From Paraburkholderia silviterrae (lineage in GTDB: Bacteria; Pseudomonadota; Gammaproteobacteria; Burkholderiales; Burkholderiaceae): a stretch of 64,000 nucleotides of DNA. How positions within the stretch are numbered: position 1 is the first letter of the stretch; the number at the start of each line of letters is the position of its first letter. The position numbers and the translations under genes are program-made. Shown in pieces: positions 35,923 through 44,490 of this stretch. The stretch is taken from contig NZ_SMRP01000011.1 of the NCBI RefSeq assembly GCF_004353915.1, forward strand, positions 131,307-195,306. Reading direction: 5' to 3'. The notes beneath the pieces are model-generated. The model did no database searches. It had not been told where the DNA came from and saw only the letters and a list, made by a program, of their open reading frames with translations.

Positions 35923-36612
35923 ATGAACCGCTCCCCAGCCGCAGCCACCCCGCACGCTCGCCGCCGTACGCTGTGCGCCGCGCTGGCCGCGGCCTGCCTG
36001 CTGCTCGCCTGCACGCCGCTACGCGTCGTCACGCACAGCGTGAGTCCCGCCGAAGCGTCCGTGCCAGCGGGACATTACACGCTGGACGTGCATCACTGGA
36101 GCATCGTGTTCGACGTCGACCATCTGCACTACACGCGCTTCGTGATGCGCTTCGATCGCGCGAGCGCGCAGCTCGACTGGCGCGCGAACGCACTGGAGAA
36201 TGCAACGGTGGAGACCGTGATCGACGCGGCGAGTCTCGACACCAACGTGCCGCTGCTCGATCGCATGGTGAAGAGTTCGCAGATGCTCGACGTCGAGCGT
36301 TATGCCCAGATCCGCTTCGCGAGCACGCATTTCGAGCGCACCGCAGACGTGGACGGCAAGCCCGCCGGCAAGCTCACGGGCGAGCTCACGATTCATGGCG
36401 TGACGCAGCCGGTCACGCTCGACGTGGTGTTCAACGGCTATGCGCCGAACCCGCTCACGAAGCAGCCGACGCTCGGCTTTGCGGCCACAGGACGTTTCAG
36501 CCGCGCGAAGTTCGGGCTGACGACGTGGTATCCGGCCGTGGGCGACGAGATCGACGTGCGCATCCAGGCCGAGTTCGAACAAGCGCCGCCGGGTGGGGCA
36601 GCGGCGCAATGA
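35923..36612 (+). CDS. YceI family lipoprotein
   Basis: A 229-residue protein. Signal sequence with lipobox LLLAC, Cys near residue 26. The YceI domain (lipocalin-like barrel that binds isoprenoid-like lipids) starts GHYTLDVHHWSIVFDVDHLHYTRFVMRFDR and continues with RYAQIRFASTHFE, GKLTGELTIHGVTQPVTLDVVFNG, FAATGRFSRAKFGLTTWYPAVGDEIDVRI. The ATG follows CGGAGACGCC. It overlaps nothing and is convergent with tdh (13 bp gap). Binding of quinone-like or isoprenoid lipids is inferred from family. Confidence 0.9.
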   Translation: MNRSPAAATPHARRRTLCAALAAACLLLACTPLRVVTHSVSPAEASVPAGHYTLDVHHWSIVFDVDHLHYTRFVMRFDRASAQLDWRANALENATVETVIDAASLDTNVPLLDRMVKSSQMLDVERYAQIRFASTHFERTADVDGKPAGKLTGELTIHGVTQPVTLDVVFNGYAPNPLTKQPTLGFAATGRFSRAKFGLTTWYPAVGDEIDVRIQAEFEQAPPGGAAAQ

Positions 36613-36625
36613 AGCCTGCGAGGCC

Positions 36626-37660
36626 TCAGGCGGCGGCGGTCCAGTCGAGAATCACCTTGCCGCTCTCGCCGGAGAGCATCGCTGCGAAGCCCTGCTCGTA
36701 GTCGTCCACGCTGAAGCGGTGCGTGATGATGGGCGAGAGATCGAGCCCGCTTTGCAGCATCGCGACCATCTTGTACCAGGTCTCGAACATCTCGCGGCCG
36801 TAAATGCCCTTGATTTCGAGGCCCTTGAAGATGACCTGATTCCAGTCGATGGCGGTTTGCGCGGGCGGAATGCCGAGCAGCGCGACCTTGCCGCCATGGT
36901 TCATCGACTCGAGCAGCGCCGTGAACGCGCTCGGCACGCCCGACATTTCGAGGCCCACGTCGAAGCCCTCGGTCATGTGCAAGTCGTTCATCACATCGCG
37001 CAGCGATTCGCGCGCGACGTTCACCGCGCGCGTCGCGCCCATCTTGCGCGCGAGCTCGAGCCGGTAGTCGTTCACGTCGGTGATCACGACGTTGCGCGCG
37101 CCCACGTGCTTCGCGATCGCGGCGGCCATGATGCCGATCGGCCCTGCGCCGGTGATGAGCACGTCCTCGCCCACGAGGTTGAACGAAAGCGCCGTATGCG
37201 TGGCGTTGCCGAACGGATCGAAGATCGCCGCAAGATCGTCGGAGATCTCGGGCGGGATCTTGAAGGCGTTGAAGGCTGGAATCACGAGGTATTCGGCGAA
37301 TGCGCCTTCGCGGTTCACGCCCACGCCGGTGGTGTTGCGGCACAGGTGACGACGTCCCGCGCGACAGTTGCGGCAAAAGCCACAGGTGATATGGCCTTCT
37401 CCCGAAACGCGGTCGCCGATCTCGAAGCCGCGCACTTCCTGGCCCATCTCGACGATCTCGCCCACATATTCGTGGCCCACATGCATGGGCACCGGAATGG
37501 TCTTTTGCGCCCAGTCGTCCCACTTCCAGATATGAATGTCGGTGCCGCAGATCGCCGTGCGGCGGATCTTGATCATCACGTCGTTGTGGCCGACTTCGGG
37601 CTTCTTCACGCGCGTCAGGGTGAGGCCAGGGGCGCGTTCGAGTTTGGCAAGCGCTTTCAT
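36626..37660 (-). CDS. tdh: L-threonine 3-dehydrogenase
   Basis: A 344-residue zinc-dependent medium-chain dehydrogenase that oxidises L-threonine to 2-amino-3-ketobutyrate with NAD. Catalytic zinc ligands C38, H63 and E64 are at the same numbers as in the E. coli enzyme; the structural-zinc cluster is CGFCRNCRAGRRHLC; the NAD site is VLITGAGPIGIMAAAIAKHVGA. It follows kbl by 18 bp in one transcript; the product is passed to Kbl to make glycine and acetyl-CoA. Confidence 0.95.
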   Translation of the reverse strand: MKALAKLERAPGLTLTRVKKPEVGHNDVMIKIRRTAICGTDIHIWKWDDWAQKTIPVPMHVGHEYVGEIVEMGQEVRGFEIGDRVSGEGHITCGFCRNCRAGRRHLCRNTTGVGVNREGAFAEYLVIPAFNAFKIPPEISDDLAAIFDPFGNATHTALSFNLVGEDVLITGAGPIGIMAAAIAKHVGARNVVITDVNDYRLELARKMGATRAVNVARESLRDVMNDLHMTEGFDVGLEMSGVPSAFTALLESMNHGGKVALLGIPPAQTAIDWNQVIFKGLEIKGIYGREMFETWYKMVAMLQSGLDLSPIITHRFSVDDYEQGFAAMLSGESGKVILDWTAAA

Positions 37661-37678
37661 TTTATTTCGTCATCCTTC

Positions 37679-38878
37679 TCAAATCACACCAAGCTGCTTG
37701 CCTACCCGCGCGAATGCGGCCACGGCGCGGTCGATCTGCTCCGGCGTGTGCGCCGCGCTCATCTGCGTGCGGATGCGCGCGCGGCCCTTCGGCACCACCG
37801 GATACGAAAAGCCGATCACATAGACGCCTTCGTGCAACAAGGCATCGGCCATCTTCGCGGCCACCTGCGCGTCGCCCAGCATCACGGGGATGATCGGATG
37901 CTCGCCGGGCACAAGCGTGAAGCCGAGCGCGCTCATCTCGCTGCGGAAATGCGCGCCGTTGGCCTGCACGCGCGCGCGCAGCTGCGCGCCTTCGGCGCTC
38001 GCGATCAGCTCGAGCACCGCAAGCGATGCGGCCGCAATGCTCGGCGTAAGCGTGTTCGAGAACAGATAGGGACGCGAGCGCTGGCGCAGCAGCTCGATCA
38101 CTTCCTTCTTCGCCGCCACATAGCCGCCCGACGCGCCGCCCAGCGCCTTGCCGAGCGTGCCCGTGATGATGTCCACGCGTTGCGCCACGCCGCAGTGCTC
38201 GGGCGTGCCGCGGCCATGCTCGCCGATGAAGCCCACGGCGTGCGAGTCGTCGACCATCACGAGCGCGCCATAGCGGTCGGCCAGATCGCAGATGCCCTTG
38301 AGGTCGGCGATGATGCCGTCCATCGAGAACACGCCGTCGGTCGCGATGAGCTTGTAGCGCGCGCCGGCTTCATCGGCTTCGCGCAGCTTCGCTTCGAGAT
38401 CGGCGAGATCGTTGTTCTTGTAGCGGTAACGGCGCGCCTTCGAGAGCCGCACGCCGTCGATGATGCTCGCGTGATTGAGCTCGTCGCTGATGATCGCGTC
38501 CTCTTCGCCGAGCAGCGTTTCGAACAGGCCGCCATTGGCGTCGAAACAGCTCGAATAGAGAATGCAGTCGTCAGTCTGCAGGAACGCGGCGAGCGCGCTT
38601 TCGAGCTGCTTGTGCACCGTTTGCGTGCCGCAGATGAAGCGCACCGAGGCCATGCCGAAGCCGTCGCGCTCGAGCCCGTCCTTCGCGGCGGCGATCAGGC
38701 GCGCATCGTTTGCCAGGCCCAGATAATTGTTGGCGCAGAAGTTCAGCACGTCGCTGCCGTCGGCCAAGCCGATGGACGACGATTGCGGCGTCGCGATCAC
38801 GCGCTCGCTCTTGTAGAAGCCGTCCGCGCGAATCTGGTCGAGCGTCGCGCGCAGGTGATCGAGATAGGGAGTAGCCAT
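37679..38878 (-). CDS. kbl: 2-amino-3-ketobutyrate CoA ligase (glycine C-acetyltransferase)
   Basis: A 399-residue PLP enzyme of the alpha-oxoamine synthase family, splitting 2-amino-3-ketobutyrate with CoA to glycine and acetyl-CoA. Visible are NFCANNYLGLAND, GFGMASVRFICGTQTVHKQLE, DDSHAVGFIGEHGRGTPE and the PLP lysine in TGTLGKALGGASGGY. The ATG has AGGAG upstream. It is first gene of the kbl-tdh operon; a divergent XRE-cupin regulator with a palindromic operator sits at the promoter. Confidence 0.95.
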   Translation of the reverse strand: MATPYLDHLRATLDQIRADGFYKSERVIATPQSSSIGLADGSDVLNFCANNYLGLANDARLIAAAKDGLERDGFGMASVRFICGTQTVHKQLESALAAFLQTDDCILYSSCFDANGGLFETLLGEEDAIISDELNHASIIDGVRLSKARRYRYKNNDLADLEAKLREADEAGARYKLIATDGVFSMDGIIADLKGICDLADRYGALVMVDDSHAVGFIGEHGRGTPEHCGVAQRVDIITGTLGKALGGASGGYVAAKKEVIELLRQRSRPYLFSNTLTPSIAAASLAVLELIASAEGAQLRARVQANGAHFRSEMSALGFTLVPGEHPIIPVMLGDAQVAAKMADALLHEGVYVIGFSYPVVPKGRARIRTQMSAAHTPEQIDRAVAAFARVGKQLGVI

Positions 38879-39014
38879 TGCATCATGCTCCTGGGCAATC
38901 TTGCATGGGGCCGGACTAAGTGGTGAAGCACTGACTCCGGCCGACACATGCCAAGCCGCGGCTGCTATAGTCGCCGTCAGCGTTGAGCGAAATTATTCGT
39001 CTTTCCGAACTCAA

Positions 39015-39030
39015 GTTCGATATATCGAAC
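39015..39030. promoter_or_regulatory. 16-bp perfect palindrome between kbl and XRE regulator
   Basis: GTTCGATATATCGAAC is a perfect inverted repeat located 24 bp before the regulator ATG and 137 bp upstream of kbl. It probably is the operator bound by the XRE-cupin dimer. Confidence 0.7.
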
Positions 39031-39053
39031 AACTTTAATCGATGAGGCAGCCT

Positions 39054-39791
39054 ATGGCAAGCACCGGCACAGGTTCGCGCGCAGGCAAGCGCGCGGCATC
39101 TCCGGATTCATCGGCCGAAGGTTCCGGCGCAGGAACCCAAGCCAATGCCAGCGCAAGTGTTAAAACCCGCACGCGCAAATCCCGCGCCGCAGCAGGCCCG
39201 GCGGCGGAGCTGCCGGAACTGTCCGGTCGAGCCGCGCCTGCTGCGCCGCCGCGCGTGGGCGAGCAGATCCAGCGCCTGCGCAGCGAGCGCAAAATGACGC
39301 TCGACGAGCTGTCGCGCGCGGCCGGCGTCTCGAAATCCATGCTATCGGAAATCGAGCGCGACAAGGCGAATCCGACGATCGCCGTCGCATGGCGGCTCAC
39401 GAATGCGCTGGGCGTGAAGCTCGATTCGCTGTTCGTGGCGCCGCGCGCGCCCGACGCAATCACGGTGGCCGGGCCGCACGACATCCCGACCCTGCATGGC
39501 CACGAGGCGGGCTACCAATTGCGCGTCTGGGGGCCGATCGAACTGGCCGGCCATTTCGAATGGTACGAGCTCACGCTCAAGCCGGGCGGCGCGCTGGTGT
39601 CGGCGGCGCACGAGCCCGGCACGCGCGAGCATCTCACGGTTCTGCAGGGCACGATCGAAGTGGAGGCGGGGGACGCGCACGAGCGTCTGAAGACGGCGGA
39701 CACGGCGCGCTATATCGGCGACCAGCCGCACGCGATCCGCAACGTGGGCAAGGGCGAGGCACGCGCGCTGCTGATCGTGATCCACGGCTGA
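39054..39791 (+). CDS. XRE family regulator with cupin sensor domain
   Basis: A 245-residue protein. An Ala/Ser/Gly-rich basic N-terminal extension of about 65 residues precedes the helix-turn-helix (IQRLRSERKMTLDELSRAAGVSKSMLSEIERDKANPTIAVAWRL). A C-terminal double-stranded beta-helix cupin has HFEWYELTLKPGGALVSAAHEPGTREHLTVLQGTIEV. The class controls amino-acid and polyamine catabolism. The start with GAGG at seven bases was preferred over an ATG four codons earlier. It is divergent from kbl-tdh and is its likely regulator. Confidence 0.85.
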   Translation: MASTGTGSRAGKRAASPDSSAEGSGAGTQANASASVKTRTRKSRAAAGPAAELPELSGRAAPAAPPRVGEQIQRLRSERKMTLDELSRAAGVSKSMLSEIERDKANPTIAVAWRLTNALGVKLDSLFVAPRAPDAITVAGPHDIPTLHGHEAGYQLRVWGPIELAGHFEWYELTLKPGGALVSAAHEPGTREHLTVLQGTIEVEAGDAHERLKTADTARYIGDQPHAIRNVGKGEARALLIVIHG

Positions 39792-39891
39792 TCGGGCGGC
39801 GTTCGCGCGGCGCCGACGCTCCACTGTCGCCCCGCATTCGACGATTCGCCGATCCCTGGCTGAGCGGATGAGGCTGCATAATCGCGCCGAC

Positions 39892-39911
39892 TACTGTATA
39901 TTCATACAGTA
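39892..39911. promoter_or_regulatory. LexA (SOS) box
   Basis: TACTGTATATTCATACAGTA is a near-perfect dyad with the CTGT-N8-ACAG core of proteobacterial LexA operators. It ends 24 bp before the ATG at 39936. Confidence 0.8.
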
Positions 39912-39935
39912 AAAAGAACGACCGGAGCAGCCGCC

Positions 39936-40349
39936 ATGCAAACCTCGCAAACCTCGCGAACCCCGAACGAGCAGGAGCTGGCCGCCTTGCGTTTTCAGGC
40001 GGCCGCGCGCGACCTCGAACAGATCGTGCGCAACATCGCGCAACGCTATATCGCCCAGCAGGTGCCGCTCAGTTGGCGCCTGTTGCACGCGATCGAGGCG
40101 GAAGCGCTCGCCGACCTCGGTTTCGCGAGTCGTCACGACGCGCTCATGCTCGGCCTGTTCCAGCGTCCGGGCGGTCTCGAGTACCCGGAAACCGACGAGA
40201 CAGTCGACTTCGGTCAGTCCAATGCGCTGCCGGCCGTGTTCGCGTTCGCCGTCAGCGCCTATGAGCGGGCGGCCCAAAGCACGCAGGACGCCCAGCGCGA
40301 GGCCCGGCGGCGCGCCGCAGCGAAGCGCACGCGCGCGTGGGGCGGCTGA
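39936..40349 (+). CDS. small SOS-controlled hypothetical protein
   Basis: A 137-residue soluble protein with no recognised family. Helical segments LRFQAAARDLEQIVRNIAQRYIAQQ and WRLLHAIEAEALADLGFASRHDALMLGLFQ; the C-terminus is Arg/Ala-rich and basic. The gene starts 24 bp after a strong LexA box, so it is probably induced by DNA damage. A degenerate recombinase gene follows 115 bp later in the same direction and could be read through. Confidence 0.65.
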   Translation: MQTSQTSRTPNEQELAALRFQAAARDLEQIVRNIAQRYIAQQVPLSWRLLHAIEAEALADLGFASRHDALMLGLFQRPGGLEYPETDETVDFGQSNALPAVFAFAVSAYERAAQSTQDAQREARRRAAAKRTRAWGG

Positions 40350-40464
40350 CGGCCATCGCATGCCGCTGCGCGCGGCACGGCCGGCTTTGCCGCATGGCGG
40401 CGCCCCGCCCCGCGTAGATTTCGCTAGAATCCTTTCTCGTAACGCAACTAACGGAAGGATAGTG

Positions 40465-41460
40465 ATGAGCGTCTCCGATTCCTCTCGCGACCTCTTCGAC
40501 CAGCAGCGCAAGGACTGGCAGCACGATCCCGCCGCCGCCTTCGACGCCTGGCTGGCTTCCCAGGATCTGCGCCAGTCGTCCGCCGACGTCTACCGCGTGC
40601 AATGGGGGCGGTTTCTCGAATGGCTCGCGCTCAGGCGCAAGACGATTGTTTCCGTGGACACCGGCACGATTGCCGAATTCGTGGCGGGCCTCGACGTGAA
40701 GAAGCCGCAGCGGCTGCGCTATCTGCGCCTCATCGAGCGCGTGCTCGACCACGTGCGCCAGATCGAGCTGGCGTCCACGAACCCCGCGCGCTTCATCGCC
40801 CAGGACGGCGAGGCGGCCTGGCGCAATGCGCGCGAGAACGAGCCCACCGGTTTTCTCACGGCCATCGAACGCGCAGCCGTGATCGCCCGGCTGTTCGCGC
40901 CGCTTACCGAGCAGTCGGCCGCGAAGCGCTGGCGCGAGCGGCGCGATCGCGCGCTTGTGGCCGTATTCCTCGGCGGCGGTCTGAAAACCGGCGACGCCAT
41001 TGCGCTGAAGCTAGACGCCACGGCAATCGGCTCGGAGTGGATCACCCTCGAAGCCGACAATCCGGCCTTCACCCACAGCACGCGGCTCGCGCCATTCGCC
41101 GTCGACGTGATGGGGGCCTGGCTCGAAGCGCGCCGTCTCGCGGGCCTGCCCGGGCAACTCGTGTTTCCTGGCTCGCCGAATGGGCGTCCGATGCACAAAG
41201 CCACCGTGCTGCGCGCGATCGACGCGCTGATGGAGGCGGCGGGCATCGCTGAGACCCGCGCCGAACGCGCGAGCCCGCAAACCCTACGCAACAGCTTTGC
41301 GGCCGATCTGTTCGAGCGCGGCACGGACGCTGATCAGGTGGGGCAGTGGCTCGGGTTTCTGCAACCGATTTCCGCCGGCCGGCTGCATCGTGCGTGGCGC
41401 GTGTGGGCCGACCGGGAAGCATCCGCGAGTCGCGCGGACGTTGCGCCCGAAGCAGGCTGA
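40465..41460 (+). CDS. tyrosine-recombinase-like protein lacking catalytic residues
   Basis: A 331-residue protein. Core-binding helices (about 20-115) and a catalytic-domain-like region (RDRALVAVFLGGGLKTGDAIALKLD, then SPQTLRNSFAADLFERGTDADQVGQWLGF). Compared with active enzymes, box-I Arg is Lys (GLKTGD), the His of HxxR is Gln, LGH is LGF, and the nucleophile Tyr is missing (SAGRLHRAW). Only the second Arg remains. The fold is intact and full length, so it is not a decayed pseudogene. It might bind DNA near the replication origin. No attachment sites or prophage genes are seen. Confidence 0.75.
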   Translation: MSVSDSSRDLFDQQRKDWQHDPAAAFDAWLASQDLRQSSADVYRVQWGRFLEWLALRRKTIVSVDTGTIAEFVAGLDVKKPQRLRYLRLIERVLDHVRQIELASTNPARFIAQDGEAAWRNARENEPTGFLTAIERAAVIARLFAPLTEQSAAKRWRERRDRALVAVFLGGGLKTGDAIALKLDATAIGSEWITLEADNPAFTHSTRLAPFAVDVMGAWLEARRLAGLPGQLVFPGSPNGRPMHKATVLRAIDALMEAAGIAETRAERASPQTLRNSFAADLFERGTDADQVGQWLGFLQPISAGRLHRAWRVWADREASASRADVAPEAG

Positions 41461-41544
41461 AGTTCAAGGCGCAAAAGCGCTATCCGTCTACCTCGCACGC
41501 CGCTGCCGCTACCGTAAACGCCCCCGTTCCCGGCACACGGCGTC

Positions 41545-41562
41545 TCCCGAAAACGCTCACCT
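41545..41562 (-). repeat. single iteron-like site between recombinase-like and KfrA-like genes
   Basis: TCCCGAAAACGCTCACCT matches the cluster-B copies. It overlaps the last codons of the KfrA-like gene and lies about 1.6 kb from the origin array, in opposite orientation. Confidence 0.6.
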
Positions 41563-42768
41563 CACAGCGTTACGGGCATTTTTCTTGCCCACTGCGAAGC
41601 GTGCGACGGCCTCGAGCCGCGACACGCCCAGGCCCGACGTGTAGTCGCACTCGGGACACGACAGTTCGAAGCGGCCATCGACTTGCGCCAGCTCCGGCTC
41701 GCCGTCCTCACAGTTCGGACAATGCGCGGGCAGGCTCACATGGGCATCGACGCGCGTGCCGAGCTGCGCCAGCTCTTCGTCGCCCAGGCGCCCCGCCTGC
41801 GCGAGCGCACACAGCACGCCGGCGACCGAACCGTCGATACCCTGTTGCGTGCGCAACGTCGTCACCTGGCGTGTGAGCACATCGACCTCGTCCGAGCGCT
41901 CGCGCAACACGGCATCGAGCCGGTCAGCACGCGCCTTGGCCGTGGCCAGTTGCTGGATAAATTCGAATTCCTTCTTGCTTGCATCGCGCTGGGCCGACTG
42001 CCAGGTGGACGACATCGTGCGCAGCGAATCGAGCTCGACGAGCATCGGCTTCACACGGCGCTCGGCCTCTGCGAGCGCATCCTTGATCTGTTGCGCGTAG
42101 TGCTCGGTGCTTTTGCGCATTTCTTCGTGCAAGCCGTCGATCCGGTCGCGCAAGCCCGCATTGGTGGTCTGCTCTGTCTCGATACGCTTCTGGAGCGACT
42201 CGTTTTCAGCCTCGAGGCGGCGCACCGTCGCCTGCAGACTGTCCTGATGCAGTGCGCCATGCGCGGAAGCGGTCGCCACCTGGTTTTCGAGCTCGCGCAC
42301 GCGGGCCCAGGCCGCCTCGACGCGGGCCTCGCTGCGCTGAAGCATTTCGTCGGCGGCAAGATGCCGGGCTTCCGCGTCCCGCAATGCCTGTTCGGCATCG
42401 CGGCGGCCAGACTCGATTTCCTGACGCTCGGCCTCGAGCGTCTGTCGGGCCAGCGCTCGGGCCTCTTCATATAGAGCACCGAGCAGTTCGCCGGCGCGCT
42501 CTTCCAACGCGGATGGAATGGCGCCGCTGCCAACGCGCACCTTCGACGCAGCACGGATGCGTTGCCAGAAAAGCTCGATGTCTTTGGGAATGTCACTGGC
42601 GCTGCCGGTCTGGGTCAAATCCCGGACGGTGGCCATTGAGGGACGGATGCCGAAATCGAAAAACAGACGCTTGCAGGCATGTAAGGACAGGTCCTGGCGC
42701 CGCGCGCCGTCGTTGCGCAATGCGTCCAACTCTTCGCGGAGGGCCTGGCGGTCTTCGTCTCGAATCAT
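41557..42768 (-). CDS. KfrA-like DNA-binding coiled-coil protein with C-terminal zinc ribbon
   Basis: A 403-residue protein. The N-terminal domain (LHACKRLFFDFGIRPSMATVRDL, about 28-115) matches the KfrA DNA-binding region of plasmids. Residues about 110-330 are a long coiled coil. The C-terminus has CPNC (C350/C353) and CPEC (C371/C374), a zinc ribbon that plasmid KfrA lacks. KfrA of IncP/IncR plasmids binds its promoter and aids segregation. Here it lies next to the origin array, so nucleoid-associated or partition support is likely. The start MIRDEDR was chosen; the upstream frame is non-coding-like. Confidence 0.7.
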   Translation of the reverse strand: MIRDEDRQALREELDALRNDGARRQDLSLHACKRLFFDFGIRPSMATVRDLTQTGSASDIPKDIELFWQRIRAASKVRVGSGAIPSALEERAGELLGALYEEARALARQTLEAERQEIESGRRDAEQALRDAEARHLAADEMLQRSEARVEAAWARVRELENQVATASAHGALHQDSLQATVRRLEAENESLQKRIETEQTTNAGLRDRIDGLHEEMRKSTEHYAQQIKDALAEAERRVKPMLVELDSLRTMSSTWQSAQRDASKKEFEFIQQLATAKARADRLDAVLRERSDEVDVLTRQVTTLRTQQGIDGSVAGVLCALAQAGRLGDEELAQLGTRVDAHVSLPAHCPNCEDGEPELAQVDGRFELSCPECDYTSGLGVSRLEAVARFAVGKKNARNAVR

Positions 42769-43958
42769 GGTCGTCTCAGCGAGGGATAATGGATCGAATA
42801 ATAACAAATTACGTATTGATCGATACGAATATCCGTTCGGTTTTTGGCAGACCTGTAATTCAGGCGAAGCAGGCACTCCAAATGACGATTTTGTTGTCGT
42901 TCTAGTCGGCGCTTCGTGAAACAAAACGAAGTTTGTTCCATAAGCCATTGTAAATGCGTGGCTTTCTGGATGCGAACCATTTATAGACGTTGTTTCACGA
43001 ACGGTTGTACAGGCAGAAACGGATCTCGAGACTGTGAGGGGTGTGGATATCCTGAAGGGCTCGCGGGGTAGAAGGGCTTGAGAGTAATAAAAGTAAACAC
43101 CCTTGATACCTGTTAAAAGACGTTAACGCCACAGCAAACCCTTACCTGGCGTGGGTTTCAGCCTGAAGAGGTGAAGCTTTACGGGAACGGTGGTGAGCCT
43201 CTGCGGGACATGCGGGTGATGGGCTTCGGGGAAGGGGGTGAGCGCTTGCGGGACAGGACGTGAGCGGGTTCGGGACTGCCCTGATTCTTGACTCTACAGC
43301 AAGGGTGAGTCAATACGGGAGTTGACAGGGAGTCTGCCCCCGACACATCGGGGCAGCGGATGTTGTTACGTGAATTGCAACGGTGAGTGGATTCGGGGCG
43401 TGCGATTAGGCTGGTTTTTGGCGTCAATTTGGGTCGCCTGGAAGCTGCGGTGAGGGAGATCGGGAAGAATCGCCTGGATAAGGTGAAGCTTTTCGGGAGG
43501 CGAAGGGAGATTTTGACCGGATTCGCGGCTTTCCGGACCCTGAGGTGAGCTTTTACAGGAGCGCAATAGTGCTCGATCCCGAGGGGCGATGACGATGCGG
43601 CAGGAGATTTCGATACCGCCTGCGTATCAAGGTGAGCTTTTACGGGAGTTTGTCGCAGTGCCGCGAAATCGGCCGTGCCGGTCGTGCTGTGCCTGCGTCA
43701 GGTGAGTCTATTCGGGAGTCGATTTGGGCCGAAAAAGCCACTCAGGTGAGCCTTTTCGGGAGCAAGTTGGCGTTCACTGACGCTGGAAGGTTGATTTGCA
43801 AAGGCACGCGATTCTTCCCGGCGTTTAGGCTGATCCGGCAAGGTGAGATTTTTCAGGAGCTTCTGGCGCGGGGTGGTGACGCGCGCTTTCAGTCTGCACG
43901 ACGCTTTGAGGTGAGGATTTTCGGGAACGGCCGGTTTCTTTGCTTGGCCGACGTGGAT

Positions 43959-43967
43959 TGTGGATAA
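43959..43967 (-). promoter_or_regulatory. DnaA box
   Basis: TGTGGATAA, the complement of the consensus TTATCCACA, in the middle of the iteron array. DnaA boxes in iteron origins assist strand opening. Confidence 0.6.
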
Positions 43968-44429
43968 CCCTAGGAATCTATTGGCTTTTTCGGGTTTTCA
44001 GCAGTAAAGGTGAGCGTTTCCGGGAGCAGCCGCGTTAGCCTCATCGGGTCGAGCGCGGCGGGCATTCCCGTCCTGCCAGGCGCCAAAGGTGAGCGTTTTC
44101 GGGAGCGTAATGGCGGGTATCGGCTTGCTGTGTTGGCTACAAGCGTTACAGGCTCAAACTTCGTGTCGCGTTGAAGGTGAGCTTTTTCGGGGGCAGGCGA
44201 CCCGGTCGGGCAAATTGCAGGTATCTTGCGGGCTCTCGTGACGCGCGGCAGGGGGCACCTAAAGCTGGCCAAACGGGTTTGGTGCAAGCGGAGGCTTCGT
44301 TGCAGTGCGTCAGGCCTGCGCAGCTGGCGCACCTGAGGGAGGTGACGGATCGTGGAAACGGCGTACGCAGGCGAGTGCGCTATCCGTTCCAGGTGTTATC
44401 CGGTGATGGTCTCGGAGCCGTTCGCCCCA

Positions 44430-44490
44430 TTCGGGCTGGCCCATTTGGGCTGGCTCATTTGGGCTGGTCCATTCTTGGGCCGGCCCGTCA
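44430..44490. repeat. short tandem GGGCTGGCNCATTT repeat beside repA
   Basis: The 15-bp unit GGGCTGGCCCATTTG is repeated three to four times with small changes, between two iterons. It could be a protein site or slippage DNA; no function known. Confidence 0.45.

Noticed and set aside
36593..38926. A 777-codon open frame antisense to tdh and kbl
   Set aside because: Product is His/Arg/Ala-rich without motifs; the opposite strand encodes two textbook enzymes. It is a GC-skewed codon shadow.
40465..41460. Integrase of a prophage or integrative element
   Set aside because: Catalytic residues are missing, no attachment repeats, tRNA or phage genes are nearby, and the gene sits in the replicon core.
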